From contig BCIG01000022.1 of the NCBI GenBank assembly GCA_001599915.1, positions 186,001 through 250,000 on the forward strand: DNA of 64,000 nucleotides. Reading direction: 5' to 3'. The number at the start of each line of letters is the position of its first letter. Position 1 is the first letter of the stretch. The notes beneath the pieces were generated by a model, which did no database searches, had not been told where the DNA came from, and saw only the letters and a program-made list of their open reading frames with translations. The translations under genes and the position numbers were made by a program. Shown here one piece after another: positions 46,606-57,267 of this stretch. The stretch is from Symbiotaphrina buchneri. Taxonomy: Eukaryota > Ascomycota > Symbiotaphrinales > Symbiotaphrinaceae.

Positions 46606-49600
46606 TCAGCGCGTTCGCCGCTCTGCCCATCCGTTCATGCTCCGCCGAACTCCCAATGTTTTCCGCGCCTGTTTAGGACAACCCACATCCCTCGGCTGTG
46701 CAGCCTTGCTGTTCAATTGGTTCGACGATGTATGATATTGCTGTTCAATTGCAGAGGATGACTCTACCGTATGATTATGGCGGCTTATGTCAAGCCTTTC
46801 GTCCTCCTTATCTAACGGAGAGCTGGACAAGAAAATGTATTGCTTATTCTCCTGCTGGCTGGTCCATGATAGGTTTGGCCTCGTATCAATGGGTGCCACC
46901 CGTGGCCGATGCGTCCCAAAAGGAGCAAGAACTGCGGCAGTCCCTCCAAAGCGTTGCGCCCGTTCTGAGCTAGTTATGGGGCCACCAACGGAGTGAGAGT
47001 GCGATAAAGGCTGCTTGAGCCTTCCGAGCGCCGTCACACTGGTGGAATGATTGTTGACTTGTGTATTGACCTCAGTCTGGCATTTGGCTCCTATTGAGCC
47101 GCTTCGGGGAGGGGCTTCCCAAGTAACCTTTTGCTGATACTTGCCAGAAAAGAACGAGGTCAAGGTTTGTTGGCTCGGTATAGCTGTCTTGCTGACCTTT
47201 AGAGAAGTCTGGCTTCGCCCGGAGGAGCAGTTCTTGCTGTACTCTGGTTTCTCTCTTGCGCTGTCCTGTTGCTGAGAACTAAGTTCTTGCATATGGGATG
47301 AAGCGATAACAAATCCAGAACTCATGGTCGTGGAGGAAATGGAAAAGCTCCCTTGATTTTCCATCGTGGAGACAAATCCTTGGGGGGCGGTCTCTGAGGC
47401 ACGGCTTCTGACAGAAGGCCAGTGCTGTGGATGTTGCTGTCCTTCAATTCGACGTTTTTTGCATCCTTGATGTATGCCATAAGAACTTGTCACAGTATCT
47501 CCCTCTACCAACTTTTGATTCTCCGTGGCAGCTTCTTCGCCGTTAGCAGGCCACAGATCATCTTTGAAGCTCTCCAGCTCCCGAGATGCTTCAGCGATCT
47601 CAATGGCGGTAGCGGGAGACCGTCCGAGGATTTGAGCAATCTCGCTACACATGCTGACGCCCTCAAATGAGGGGCCCACACTGTCCAAATGAGGAGTAAG
47701 GCTCCGCGCGGCGAGAAAAGGCGACAATGTTGTTTGATCTGTAGCAGTCAGCCTCCACTCGTCATATGCTCGTGAAATGACTCACCTCGTTGGGAATTCT
47801 TCAAAGGACAGCTCAGGTACAGGAGACATTGAGCTCTGGTCATTGCAACATACAGCAGTCGCCTTTCTTCGTCCGTATCCTCTGAACGAGAATGGGGAAT
47901 TGAGCCTTCATATGCCCCGGGTATGAAGACCACGGGCCACTCCAAACCTTTTGCCGCGTGGATAGTAGATATTGTCACTTGAGCGATGGGTGACCCGTTG
48001 TCCTCCTGCTTGGTCTCAGAAGACAATGCAACATTAGCAAGGAATTTGGCCAGTCTGTCCTCCATAGCGCTCGGTTGATGTTGCTCGATACCCTCGATTT
48101 TGGGTAGGCTGTCGTCTTCCACTTCATCCTCGTCAACATCACCAGTCCCCGGCATATCTCCAGCTTGAGCTATGAGTTCCTCCACGTTGGCCAACCTGGA
48201 ATCACAATCTTCTGGATGTGTCTTCCGCAAATGATCCTCATACGAGATCTTCTGCATGATAAATTGTATGAGTTCCTTCAAGCTCCAGGAGCAGTCCTCA
48301 GCTGCATTCAATTTACGCTTGACAGTCAAGATCAGGTTGAGAAGCATTGTTAAGCCCTGCTCGCCCGGTTTTGAGAGCTTCGTCTGCAACGACATGTTCC
48401 CCTGCATGGCATTCTTGATCAAATGCCAGAGCGACACACACTTTGCATCCGCTTCCTCTAGGAGGCCCTTGATGGTGGCTTCACCTATTTTGCGAGCGGG
48501 TACAGGGATGATTCGAGCCAAGGCGTCATTATTATCGGGTTGGCTTACCACGCGCAAGTAGTCTAGGATCGTTTTGACCTCCAGGCGATCGAAAAAGCGG
48601 TGACCCCCAACCATACGATAAGGGATACCTGCCTTACCCAGAGCAGACTCTGTGTGTCTGGATAGCGAAGCGGAGCGGACTAAGATGGCAACGTCTGCGA
48701 AAGATATGACATTACCGGTCAGTCCGATGAAACGCTTGATCTCCGTCACAATCCACCTTGCTTCGATAGCTGCTGTAGGCAGCTTGCGTAATACCGGTCG
48801 AGCACCAGGACAATGAGTCGCAAGCAGTGGTTTGGATGGGCGAGAAGAGTCTTGTTGGATGACTTCCAAAGCAGCCAAGAGGATTGCCCCCGAAGATCTA
48901 TAATTTTCTTCCAGATGGACTACCAGAGTGTCTGGATAGAAGTTAAGCATTCGTTGCAAGTTTTTGATCTCCGCAGATCGAAAACCATATATACTTTGGT
49001 CGCTATGGGCGTATTAGCTGCTGCCCGCATTAGTGAAGGTTGCCATACGGATCGCCAACAACGGTCAATGTCTTCTTCGACTGAGCAAATAAATTCATCA
49101 GATCGAACTGAATGACATTGGTGTCCTGAAATTCGTCGACTAGCACCGCCTCCACATTTGAGGCACATTCCGGATGCTCTCTAAGGAGGTCGACGCATCT
49201 CAACAGAAGGTCATCGTAATCCAATAAGTTGGAGACGTGCAAGGCTGTTTCATAGTCTTCATACACTAGAGAGAACTCTTGGCTTTCTACCCCTTTCTTT
49301 AGTGTGGAGGCATAGTCGTCGTGACTGATACCACGGGCCTTGAGGGAGGAGATTCTTGATCTCGCTGCACCAGGGTCAATGTTGACTCTACGGCGTTTGA
49401 CAACTCTCTGGATGGTCGGTTAGCATCCTTTGAATGAATTGCCGGCTGATAATATTTGCGACCTTTATGATACCAAGACTATCTGAACTGTCCGCTATTC
49501 CAAAGTTTTTGGGAAGCCCGATCAGATGGCCGTATCGGACGAGATACCGCCTGGCTATCGAGTGGAAAGTGCCCAAGATGAGCTTTTTCTCCAGCCCATC

Positions 49601-49837
49601 ACCAATAAGTCTTCCGATCCGCTCTTTCATTTCCTTGGCTGCCTTGACCGTAAAAGTGGCCACGATGATGTTCCATGGCTGCAGATGCTGAGCTGAGAGC
49701 AGCCAGGCGACGCGAGAAGTGAGGGTCTTTGTTTTTCCAGAGCCCGGAGGGGCCAGAATCTGCAGAACTGAGGCCGGGCTCGTCACAGCCGTCCTCTGTG
49801 CCGTGTTGAGGCCGGCCAACAGCGGATCCAGGTCCAT
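46606..49837 (-). CDS. SRS2: UvrD-type DNA helicase Srs2 (anti-recombinase)
   Basis: Exons 49837-49463, 49407-49049, 49002-47786 and 47738-46606 give 1027 residues. All junctions are fixed by helicase motifs: the phosphate loop LAPPGSGKTKTLTSRVA (motif I), TFTVKAAKEM (Ia), VLVDEFQDTN (II), GDPDQSIYGFRSA (III, split by the 46-base second intron), HLEENYRSS (IV), STIHAAKGLEWPVVF (V) and EERRLLYVAMTRA (VI). The start MDLDPLLAGLNTAQRTAV is typical. The C-terminus is disordered and should carry Rad51- and PCNA/SUMO-binding parts, which I cannot place; it holds QQTLTSFFSGK, which resembles a PIP box (QxxLxxFF). Srs2 is a 3'-5' helicase that strips Rad51 filaments and favours synthesis-dependent repair. 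It shares a 253-base divergent promoter with the FKBP gene. Confidence 0.95.
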
Positions 49838-50090
49838 TGCCTGGTGAGTGCCAGCCGTCGCTATGGCCTGCCTGTCGACGCGGAGACGTGTGCTTACGCT
49901 TCGATCATCGCGAGAGTGACACCTCATCACGTGATAGCCGCACTTACTTATCTCTTCCTATCTTAAGGTATCTTATCTGTATCTGTGCCAAGCCTTGATA
50001 GTGCGTTGAGGCAATCCTGGCCTGAGTGGAAGCCACACAGTTGAGCTGCCCTGTCCCTGACATTCTCTCACTCCAGATTTTTACCTTAAG
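49838..50090. promoter_or_regulatory. Short divergent promoter of SRS2 and the FKBP gene
   Basis: Only 253 bases separate the two start codons. A CACGTG E-box (within catcacgtgatag, about 49923-49935) is a candidate Cbf1/bHLH-type site serving one or both genes. Confidence 0.45.
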
Positions 50091-50627
50091 ATGCGGCCAT
50101 TCACTATCCTGATCGCTGTGCTGGCCGGCGCTGCTTCAATTGTCATGGCCACGGAAGAGCCAGGCCTAAACATCGAGGTCCTTACACCAGTCGAATGCTC
50201 GCGGAAGACTCAAAAGGGAGACAAGATAGACGTTCATTACCGGGGCACCCTCGCTGCAGATGGCTCCGAGTTTGATGCCAGTTATAATCGCGGGAAGCCT
50301 CTTAGCTTCACAGTCGGAAGTGGCCAGGTCATCAAGGGGTAGGTGACCAGCTCTGATTTCGCGCATGCTTCCCGAACATGCTGACGTGTCGCTAATTCAT
50401 CCTGCAGCTGGGATGATGGCCTGCTGGACATGTGCATTGGTGAAAAGCGGAAGTTGACCATTCCCCCTCACCTGGGGTATGGTGATCGGGGAATGGGCCC
50501 TATTCCAGCCAAGTCTACCTTGAGTAAGCCTCTCTGCGTTCCTGTCATCTGTGAGAAGCCTAACCTCCTGCTAGTATTCGAAACCGAGCTCGTGGGCATC
50601 AAAGGCGTCAAGCGTGATGAGCTTTAG
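50091..50627 (+). CDS. FPR2: ER-lumenal FKBP-type prolyl isomerase (Fpr2/FkbB-like)
   Basis: Exons 50091-50338, 50408-50523 and 50575-50627 give 138 residues. A signal peptide covers about residues 1-20 ([20 protein letters not shown]). The FKBP domain follows with its hallmark residues: [14 protein letters not shown]-type segment, [43 protein letters not shown] and LGYGDRG; Tyr, Phe, Asp, Val-Ile, Trp and Tyr of the drug/proline pocket are all present. The C-terminus KRDEL is an HDEL/KDEL-type ER retrieval signal. It should catalyse prolyl cis-trans isomerisation during folding in the ER lumen and bind FK506/rapamycin. Confidence 0.95.
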
Positions 50628-51238
50628 CGTGAGGACTTGTAGTTCTGCCTTTGTTAGGCCATCCCAGAAGCCATTTATGCCACAAGGTGTGTTACGCTGC
50701 ACATGAATGAGGCTCAATCTTAGTCTTCAAGGCTAGTGGCGGCTGGCATGAACATCACAGAAGCTCAATGGCCATTTGAGCGACAAAAGAACCAAGCACT
50801 GGGCCGTATTCTCTTGGTCTGCCGGGACTCACAAAAGTTGCTTTGCGGTAAGAATCTGAGGAGATTTGCGCCATAAAAGTGATCTATCATGATATGTATA
50901 CAATTTCTATCATGGATTCCTAGGATTAATGCCATGGGTGCTTATCAGGACCGTTATCCAGTGACAGCAATAGTGAACCCCGCCGTGATGAGACGGTTCA
51001 TTCCATTAGTCTGCAGCAGCTTGTGCAGAGCGAGAATAACTTGGCGGTCTTTGTCGATTTGAAAACAAATCCCGTAACATAAGAAGTACACCAGATCTTG
51101 CCAATATAGTTCCCATACTCATTCTGCTTGCTGAGACCTTATGTCAATGGTAAGAAGCGTATGTTTTGGAGGCAGCTGGCTTCGTAGACAGCGTACCGGA
51201 GGACCGGAAACGCTGGATAGGCAGAGGTCCAAGCACAA
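50628..51238. other. 3' region between convergent FKBP and small mitochondrial gene
   Basis: I see no gene, RNA or repeat in this 0.6-kb stretch of 3' ends. Confidence 0.5.
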
Positions 51239-51796
51239 TCAATCTTCCATTGCTGCCTCTTCCATAGCCTTTACAGCATTCTCTAGCTCCCTGATCCTCT
51301 GACCAGTGCGCTTCTGTATTTCCGCTGATACTTCAGGAGGAGAGCTTTCGACCGCCGCTTTATAAGCGTCTTGTAACTTCGTCAATTCTTCCTTTGCAGC
51401 TGCCCGGTCATCCGCAGCGTAGACTGTCTTCTTCTCCGTCTCCTCAGCAGCCATCTCGAACTAAGATATTCACAGCTCAGTCAGCAGGGGCAATGGACGA
51501 ACGCTTCTGATTCCGCGAACCTCGTCTTTGGCGTTGTGGTAGCTGAGAGTATGGTCAACGATTCATACCGGTCTATCTCAATCCGAAGAGGACCTGGAAA
51601 GGGAGGTATACAGTTCTTGGAGCTCTTCCATGATCTCATCAGCTCGAGAAGAGTATGTTCGCAGCGCACATGGATATGTTCGTAGAGTGGGTGAGCCGGC
51701 CACTGGAGCTTTGAAAGCGGCGGGGCTAGACCTGAAAGCAGGCCTGTACGCAAGTCTTGCCAACTGGGAAGCTTGGTAAACCGTTCTGGACAGCAT
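51239..51796 (-). CDS. Small mitochondrial coiled-coil protein, function unknown
   Basis: Exons 51796-51612, 51542-51521 and 51460-51239 give 142 residues. The N-terminus (MLSRTVYQASQLARLAYRPAFR) is an amphipathic, Arg-rich, acid-free mitochondrial presequence, with processing probably near RTYSSR. The rest is helical and charged (DEIMEELQELYHNAKDEFEMAAEETEKKTVYAADDRAAAKEELTKLQDAYK... and RIRELENAVKAMEEA), consistent with a coiled coil. The middle exon is only 22 bases. It is required to join ELY to NAKDEFEMAAEETEK in frame; both flanking introns have GT-AG ends. I recall similar short proteins in other Pezizomycotina but know of no assigned function. Confidence 0.8.
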
Positions 51797-52157
51797 CTTT
51801 AACCTTTGTCTGGCCTTGATGATCTGCCCCCTAAGGTGAGGATGCGATTGGTATCGGTGAATACCTTACGTAGCGTAACGAGGGACCAGAAAGATGCCGA
51901 GCTGCTGACAGTGAATACCCGTGGTTCTGCCACAACTCACCGCCTTTAGACCCTGTGAGCCTGCCGAGCGCTGCGATCGCGCCTGACTTGAAGCCGAGCC
52001 AGGCCATGATACCTTAGTCAAGCCACTCATGCGCGACTTGGTCATATAAAATAATGTCCCTTCGACTGTCGCCCACGATATGAACAACATGGGCTCGGTA
52101 GCCATAGCTCCTCGGTAGCTTCGATAGCAGGCTCATCCATTGTCTGTGCGACATAAG
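51797..52157. promoter_or_regulatory. Divergent promoter, small mitochondrial gene and IRC21-like gene
   Basis: This 361-base stretch holds the start regions of both genes; no gene or clear site is seen. Confidence 0.45.
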
Positions 52158-53111
52158 ATGTACAGCTTCGTGAACGCTGTGACCGCGATCCCAAGCCTCG
52201 TGACCTATCCCCTAAAGTACCTGAACCTGCGCGGCCATGAAGATGACGGGCAAGTCGAGCAAGGCACAGCGGACTCCATGTCACAGGAACAAGTGCAGAA
52301 GGATGAGCAGAAGGACACAATAGCCATGCCTCCACCACCTCGTCCCGTACCGCCCTCACTCACCGACGCTGCTGTTCAACCGCCATCGCCCCAAACGACC
52401 CCAAAGGCAAAGCCAGGGTCGGCCAAGGATGCGCCTCCGGTCCCCTCTTTCAACCTAGACAGCACTGAAGTGGAAGATGATAATACTGTCCCATCATTTC
52501 CTGCTGCAAACTCGGCCCAGCGAGCATCGTCCGGTCCGCGTCCTCCAGGCTTGAGGCCATTACCACAGTCGTCGATGTTGCCCCCTTCCCGTCCAGCAAT
52601 GGCCTCCTTACGAGCACCTAGTCAGACTGGTCCATCGTCATCCCTTAGGACGCCACAGACGGGACCTCTTCCAAATCGAAATCCTACAGCATCATCACTG
52701 TCTCCATCTACCACGGCCAGGCTTGCCAGGCCGCGGGCCAAGGTCATTCTTGAGCCAGGACATAGTCCCCTCGACTGGGCTCATCTCCAGCGTTCCGGCG
52801 CCAACCTTCGCGGGATCTCATCTACACGATTGATCAAGGTCTCCCCGTCAATGCTCCGACAGCACAATGGCCGTAATGGGGCAGATGCATGGAGCGTGTT
52901 CGGCGGGAAGGTCTACAATGTGACCCCCTACCTACCTTTCCATCCTGGAGGTGCCAAAGAACTGCTGAGGGTGGCAGGGAGGAACGGTGATAAACTGTTT
53001 ATGCTGACGCACCCTTGGGTCAACCTGGATAACATGCTTGGAGAATGTTTGATTGGTATCGCGGTGGAAGAGGGGAAAGGCGATGAAGGCGTTCTGGACG
53101 AGATGGATTAG
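52158..53111 (+). CDS. IRC21: Cytochrome b5-domain protein (Irc21-like)
   Basis: This is an intronless gene of 317 residues, with the ATG at 52158 as first start of the frame. A short N-terminal helix (MYSFVNAVTAIPSLVTYPLKYLNL) is followed by about 170 residues rich in P, S and T. A cytochrome b5 domain is at about residues 225-310: VSPSMLRQHNGRNGADAWSVFGGKVYNVTPYLPFHPGGAKELLRVAGRNGDKLFMLTHPWVN. The axial heme histidines are those of HPGG and of LTHPWVN. Yeast Irc21 has the same tail-end b5 domain with a disordered N-terminus. Its biochemical role is not well defined; loss raises recombination foci. The protein could pass electrons to a partner oxidase or hydroxylase (inference). Confidence 0.88.
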   Translation: MYSFVNAVTAIPSLVTYPLKYLNLRGHEDDGQVEQGTADSMSQEQVQKDEQKDTIAMPPPPRPVPPSLTDAAVQPPSPQTTPKAKPGSAKDAPPVPSFNLDSTEVEDDNTVPSFPAANSAQRASSGPRPPGLRPLPQSSMLPPSRPAMASLRAPSQTGPSSSLRTPQTGPLPNRNPTASSLSPSTTARLARPRAKVILEPGHSPLDWAHLQRSGANLRGISSTRLIKVSPSMLRQHNGRNGADAWSVFGGKVYNVTPYLPFHPGGAKELLRVAGRNGDKLFMLTHPWVNLDNMLGECLIGIAVEEGKGDEGVLDEMD

Positions 53112-53351
53112 AGCATTTGGTGGCTGCATATGAAGCTCATAGAACAATCTGTCGTTGCAACGGCGTTGGACTTGTACCTTTTTTGCGATCGAATTGGCAA
53201 AGGAGCAGCATTTTGGTCGGGAACTCAACACATCATACAGACATCGCCGTCTCCAGGTCAAATTGCCAATTTGAAGAAACAAGAATCATGACATGTGAAC
53301 CTCATAGGATGATCCCGCCCAACCAGAGAATGAAAGCCGGTTGAGCCGGGT

Positions 53352-55997
53352 TTACCTTCTCTTTCGGAACCTAAACTTCAACTCGTCCTCGCTATCGTCG
53401 CTCTCGGAGTCTTGTACAAATAGCTGCTTTTGCTTCTGCTTCTTTGCCGGTGCAGGCTTCGTCGCTTGCAATGCAGCTGTTCGTTTCAACGAATTTTGGG
53501 AAGCAGGGTGCGCCGATGCCTGATTTGCCGTCCTTTGCCTGGTAGAAATAGGGTCTTGCGGAAGTTCTGACATATCCACATCTTCTTCCACTCTACCTTC
53601 AGATCCGCTCCTTGCCGTAGCAAATGGTTGTGAGTGGCCGTCGCTTAGGATCTGAGAGTCTCTGTTCTTCCTCTTCCTCTTCCCTTTGTCGCTTTCCAGC
53701 CAATATTCATCCCCAATGCCGAAGTCCTTCTTCTTCACTTCCTCGAGTGGGACAATCACCGTGCTTGTCCTAGGCGGACGATCGCCTTCGTTGCGCCTTC
53801 GAAACTTCTTGAAGTTCTTTCGGCCATTCCATCGTTCATCCCAGCGGCTTCCTGTGTGTCCATGTGCGGACGGACGGTCTGTACGTCCCTTGACTTCCAT
53901 TTCTTCGATCTGTACAAGCCCTCTCAACTGCTCGACAGACATTTCCCCCAAGGATGCCGCCAAATTTTCCTGATCCTGTCTCGCGGCTTCTTCTTCGGCT
54001 TCTCTCCGTTCTCGAGCAACTTTAATCACATCGACTTCCTTCTTTGGCATCTTTGGCTTATCTTCCAGTTGAGATGCTCTCTGCACCTCGCTCTTCTTAT
54101 GTTGCGGTTCAGTCTGGATCCCCTTCCTCCTGTTTTCATTTCCCACCTCTATGCGCCTTTTCTTCATAGCGGCAGCTGCTGGGAGGAGGCTTTCTACGAG
54201 TTGTTCTTCATTCTCGTCATCTGAAGGGACCCGCCTCTTCCTTGGTAATTCTTTCTGTGTACCATCCTCCGGCACTACTTGCGAATCGACATCCACGGCA
54301 TCGCCAACTGACTCAGCTGCCTAGAAGCACCATTAACGTCGTGCCGAGAACTTGGCGCATCACTTACCGTATTCCCTTGATTGAAGGACTGTTGTGAAGT
54401 CTGCTGGGCCTGAGAAGGCTCTTCCATTTGTCCAGATGTGGGCAGTGAAGACGGGTCGAAATCATCGTCAAACCCTTTGAATCTACTGATTACTGTACGG
54501 CGGCTTCGTGACCGCTTGCTGGGAGCTTCAGATATCACGGCCTTGGTAGGTTCTTCTGCTGCCTGCACAGCTGGCTGCAGTTCAACCTGTTTATCTAGAG
54601 CATAATGAGCGAGAATGATATGCTGAATCAATGACTGAGAGGAAGGACTGACCAGTTGCCGGCCGCAGCCCGACGTCATTATCGTCTTCTTCCGGTAGGG
54701 ACTTCCACAGGCCTTGTGCGTTGTTCACAAGTATGGCGTCAAGAAATTCACTTTGTTCGATTAGGCGCTGATCCAACTTGCGAGCAATCTCATTGCCGAG
54801 TTCAATGGCCCATTCCTCCATACCCTTCTTGCCGCGGAAGCGTACGAGGATGACTGGCTTTGACAGGTCCCCTTCGCCAAGGGCGTTGGTCTGTTTGTCT
54901 CCAGATATGCTCCGAACATATCGGATAATAGCTTCGGCGGTGGTCTGCCCCATTTCAAGGGGGTAATAGAGAGCTTTGCCCCCGCCATTTGTGATAGGGG
55001 CATGGAGGTTATCAAACTGAGTCTGATCGCAGAAGACAAATGTGTAGCCTTCAAAGATATTACTACGGGTAGGGTCGGGAGCGAAACACTCTTCTTGACG
55101 TCGTGTCGGTTCTTTCCCTTGCGCTGGAAGGTGATCGAGCGGGTTCGGCCAGGCGGATTCAAAATCCTTTTCGAGCGGAGATAGGCTTTCTGGATCGTCT
55201 AAGCTCTCAGGGGTCGCCGCCGCAACAATGGCGTCAACGAAAGAATCTGTAACGATGTATTGTGCGTTGATGAGAGCCTGCAGCCCCTTGGCGGTATTTC
55301 TCTTTGTCGCCACAACATGAGTAGTGGTGCCAACGACATAGGGAATGATAGTTTTGATATCCAGATTTTCCAGCTTCGCTCGGACAGGAATCAGTGGATC
55401 TTTGTTCTTTTGCTCTTTGGTGGAGAAGGAGAAAGATAGTACAACAGGACGCCAGTTGACGCTCATCATATGTTAACATATGCACTCAAGGGGTGACAGA
55501 TACATACCGAAAGAGATGAGGATAACTCCCTAATTTGATCTCGTGAGATTCAGATTGCAGCGTCTTGGCCTGGCCTCGGATCTGTTCTCCATCGACTTGA
55601 GTTCCCAACTTTGAATTCAGGTCTTCGATTACAAGTTGCGACCGAGCGTGAATTTTGGACTAAGTAATTAGGGCAAGACGCCAGACCAAGGCATGCCGTA
55701 CTTACCCCATCACCAGGTTTGACGGCTGACACAGTAAGGGTCAGATGTTTCCGTGAGATCGTCTTGTCCTGGATCTCAAAGCCGCCTATCTAGATATCAA
55801 CCTGACGGCTTCCCTCCGGTGGCGACATAATTTCTCACCTCCGTCCGATTTTGACCGTCCAAAAAGATACCTCTTACCTGGCCGAAGCCATATCCTTTTA
55901 CCTGTTTGTTGCCGGGCTTGAGATACGGCCGAAATAAATGGTTACTCGCAGAGAACTAACCCTTTAGGACATCGCCATCATTCTCAAGGATCCACAT
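53352..55997 (-). CDS. NBS1: Nbs1/Xrs2 homologue, MRN complex subunit
   Basis: Seven exons (55997-55961, 55901-55839, 55785-55706, 55659-55508, 55461-54653, 54594-54368 and 54320-53352) give 778 residues. The first five are short and were fixed by the FHA consensus: MWILENDGDVLK, then GKRIWLRPGKRYLFGRSKSDG, then GFEIQDKTISRKHLTLTV, then LVIEDLNSKLGTQVDGEQI. The FHA phosphopeptide residues (R of FGRS, S and H of SRKH) are kept. Tandem BRCT-like repeats follow (RVNWRPVVLSFSFSTKEQ... and YTFVFCDQTQF...). At about residue 620 KNFKKFRRR matches the Mre11-binding motif. The tail is acidic then basic with an FRF element (DSEDELKFRFRKRR), like the Tel1/ATM-binding end. Nbs1 recruits Mre11-Rad50 to double-strand breaks and activates Tel1. 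Confidence 0.93.
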
Positions 55998-56557
55998 GGC
56001 CCTTGCTTATGGTCTTTCCGTACTTAGGGGGTCGGCAGTGATAGCAGCGAAGAGCTTGATAGTAATGGTTGTTGTCGGGCTTATCGTCGTCGAGTACGAT
56101 CTCGGTTCGTAGCAGCGAACATTTTGGGCGAGTTGATGATTGAGCGGGCCGACGTGGAGCGTGGAGCGTGGCGCGTGATAGAAACGAAGTCACATGATCG
56201 CACTAATCAAATGGCTATTTGTAGTTAGTGCTCTTTATATTTCGGGAAGGCTGCGTCACTGCCCGCCTGGTTTCCCCGCAAACAAACAAAGGCTGACTTC
56301 GCAAGGTTCCTTACGCTTACCTGACCCACGAAGCTGCCTTATCTGCTTCGTATACTGACTGTTACGAGCGAGTACGAAGTAACCTACAAAGCACTACCTA
56401 CTGAAGTAGGCTCATACAGTTTCTTCGGTCAACTGCTTCCGCCTCCGCTCGCCCGCGCCTGAACCTCCGCCTAGGTGATAAAGGTGTGGCTACAGCTGCG
56501 CCAAACCCCACATACGTACATACGCACGGCGTCTTTCCAGTTGGCTATTCTCAAGCC
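55998..56557. promoter_or_regulatory. Divergent promoter of NBS1 and the RPEL-repeat gene
   Basis: This 0.56-kb stretch contains both start regions and no gene. It is the likely place for shared damage- or growth-responsive control; I see no clear named site. Confidence 0.45.
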
Positions 56558-57180
56558 ATGACCGATCAGCCTGAACGTGCTGTGGATGAGGGCTCCATCT
56601 CCCCAGTCAAGGAACGCCGTGACCCGCTCGAGAAACACCTACAGCGCCGCCCCGACCCTCAAGAGCTCAAGGACAGGAATATCCTAATGGACACCAATGC
56701 CGCCCCGTACGTTGTGTAACTCAGTCAAGATTGGACTTGTTCCATTTCCCTACCAAGCTTGTAGACTAACGGGCAAACGCTTCTGGACAGCTCTCTTCAA
56801 TCAACCGCGCATGAACTCGAGCGTCAACGTGCGGCAGACAACTTGAGAAAGGGCCTGGAGAAAAGACCAGAAAGAGACGAACTGATCGAGCGTAAGTTGC
56901 CTGATCCGTCCCGCTTGCACAGTGATGAGACAATTTGACGGGATGGTGCGGCATAGGTAACATCCTTCCTGATTCGAATGCTGCGCCAGCCTTGCTGGGT
57001 CACCAGAAAGAGCTGGAAAAGCATATGCGAGCAAATAGCCTTGACAAGAAGATCCAACAGCGTCCGAGTCCGGAAGAGCTCGTCAAGGAGGGCATTCTCG
57101 AACGTAGGTGGTTACCCGAATCTGAGCAGGGACATGACGGTGCTGATTGCGTAGCAAACGACGATCCCACTAAGGCCTAA
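56558..57180 (+). CDS. RPEL-repeat protein (three repeats)
   Basis: Exons 56558-56706, 56791-56891, 56957-57103 and 57155-57180 give 140 residues. Three RPEL motifs are clear: DPLEKHLQRRPDPQELKDRNIL, the unit ending GLEKRPERDELIERNIL, and the unit with KKIQQRPSPEELVKEGIL. Each has the LxxRPxxxELxxxxIL core, and the first two are followed by a D-[TS]-NAAP segment. In animals RPEL repeats bind monomeric actin (MRTF, Phactr). In fungi small RPEL proteins are conserved but little studied. The last intron (51 bases) is a multiple of three with no stop, so the retained form would simply insert 17 residues. The 3' end is only 87 bases from the converging POLK gene. Confidence 0.88.
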
Positions 57181-57267
57181 GCACTTTCTACCCGTGTTGG
57201 TTAGTTTATTGAGGCGCCTCGGATTGCTGGCATGGAAGTAGTCTGTTTCTGCTTCATGCATTAACGT

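Noticed and set aside
55840-55960. Alternative reading of the NBS1 start giving RPYLKPGNKQVKGYGFGQ
   Set aside because: It contains an in-frame stop and does not match the FHA consensus, while the shifted frame gives GKRIWLRPGKRYLFGRS.
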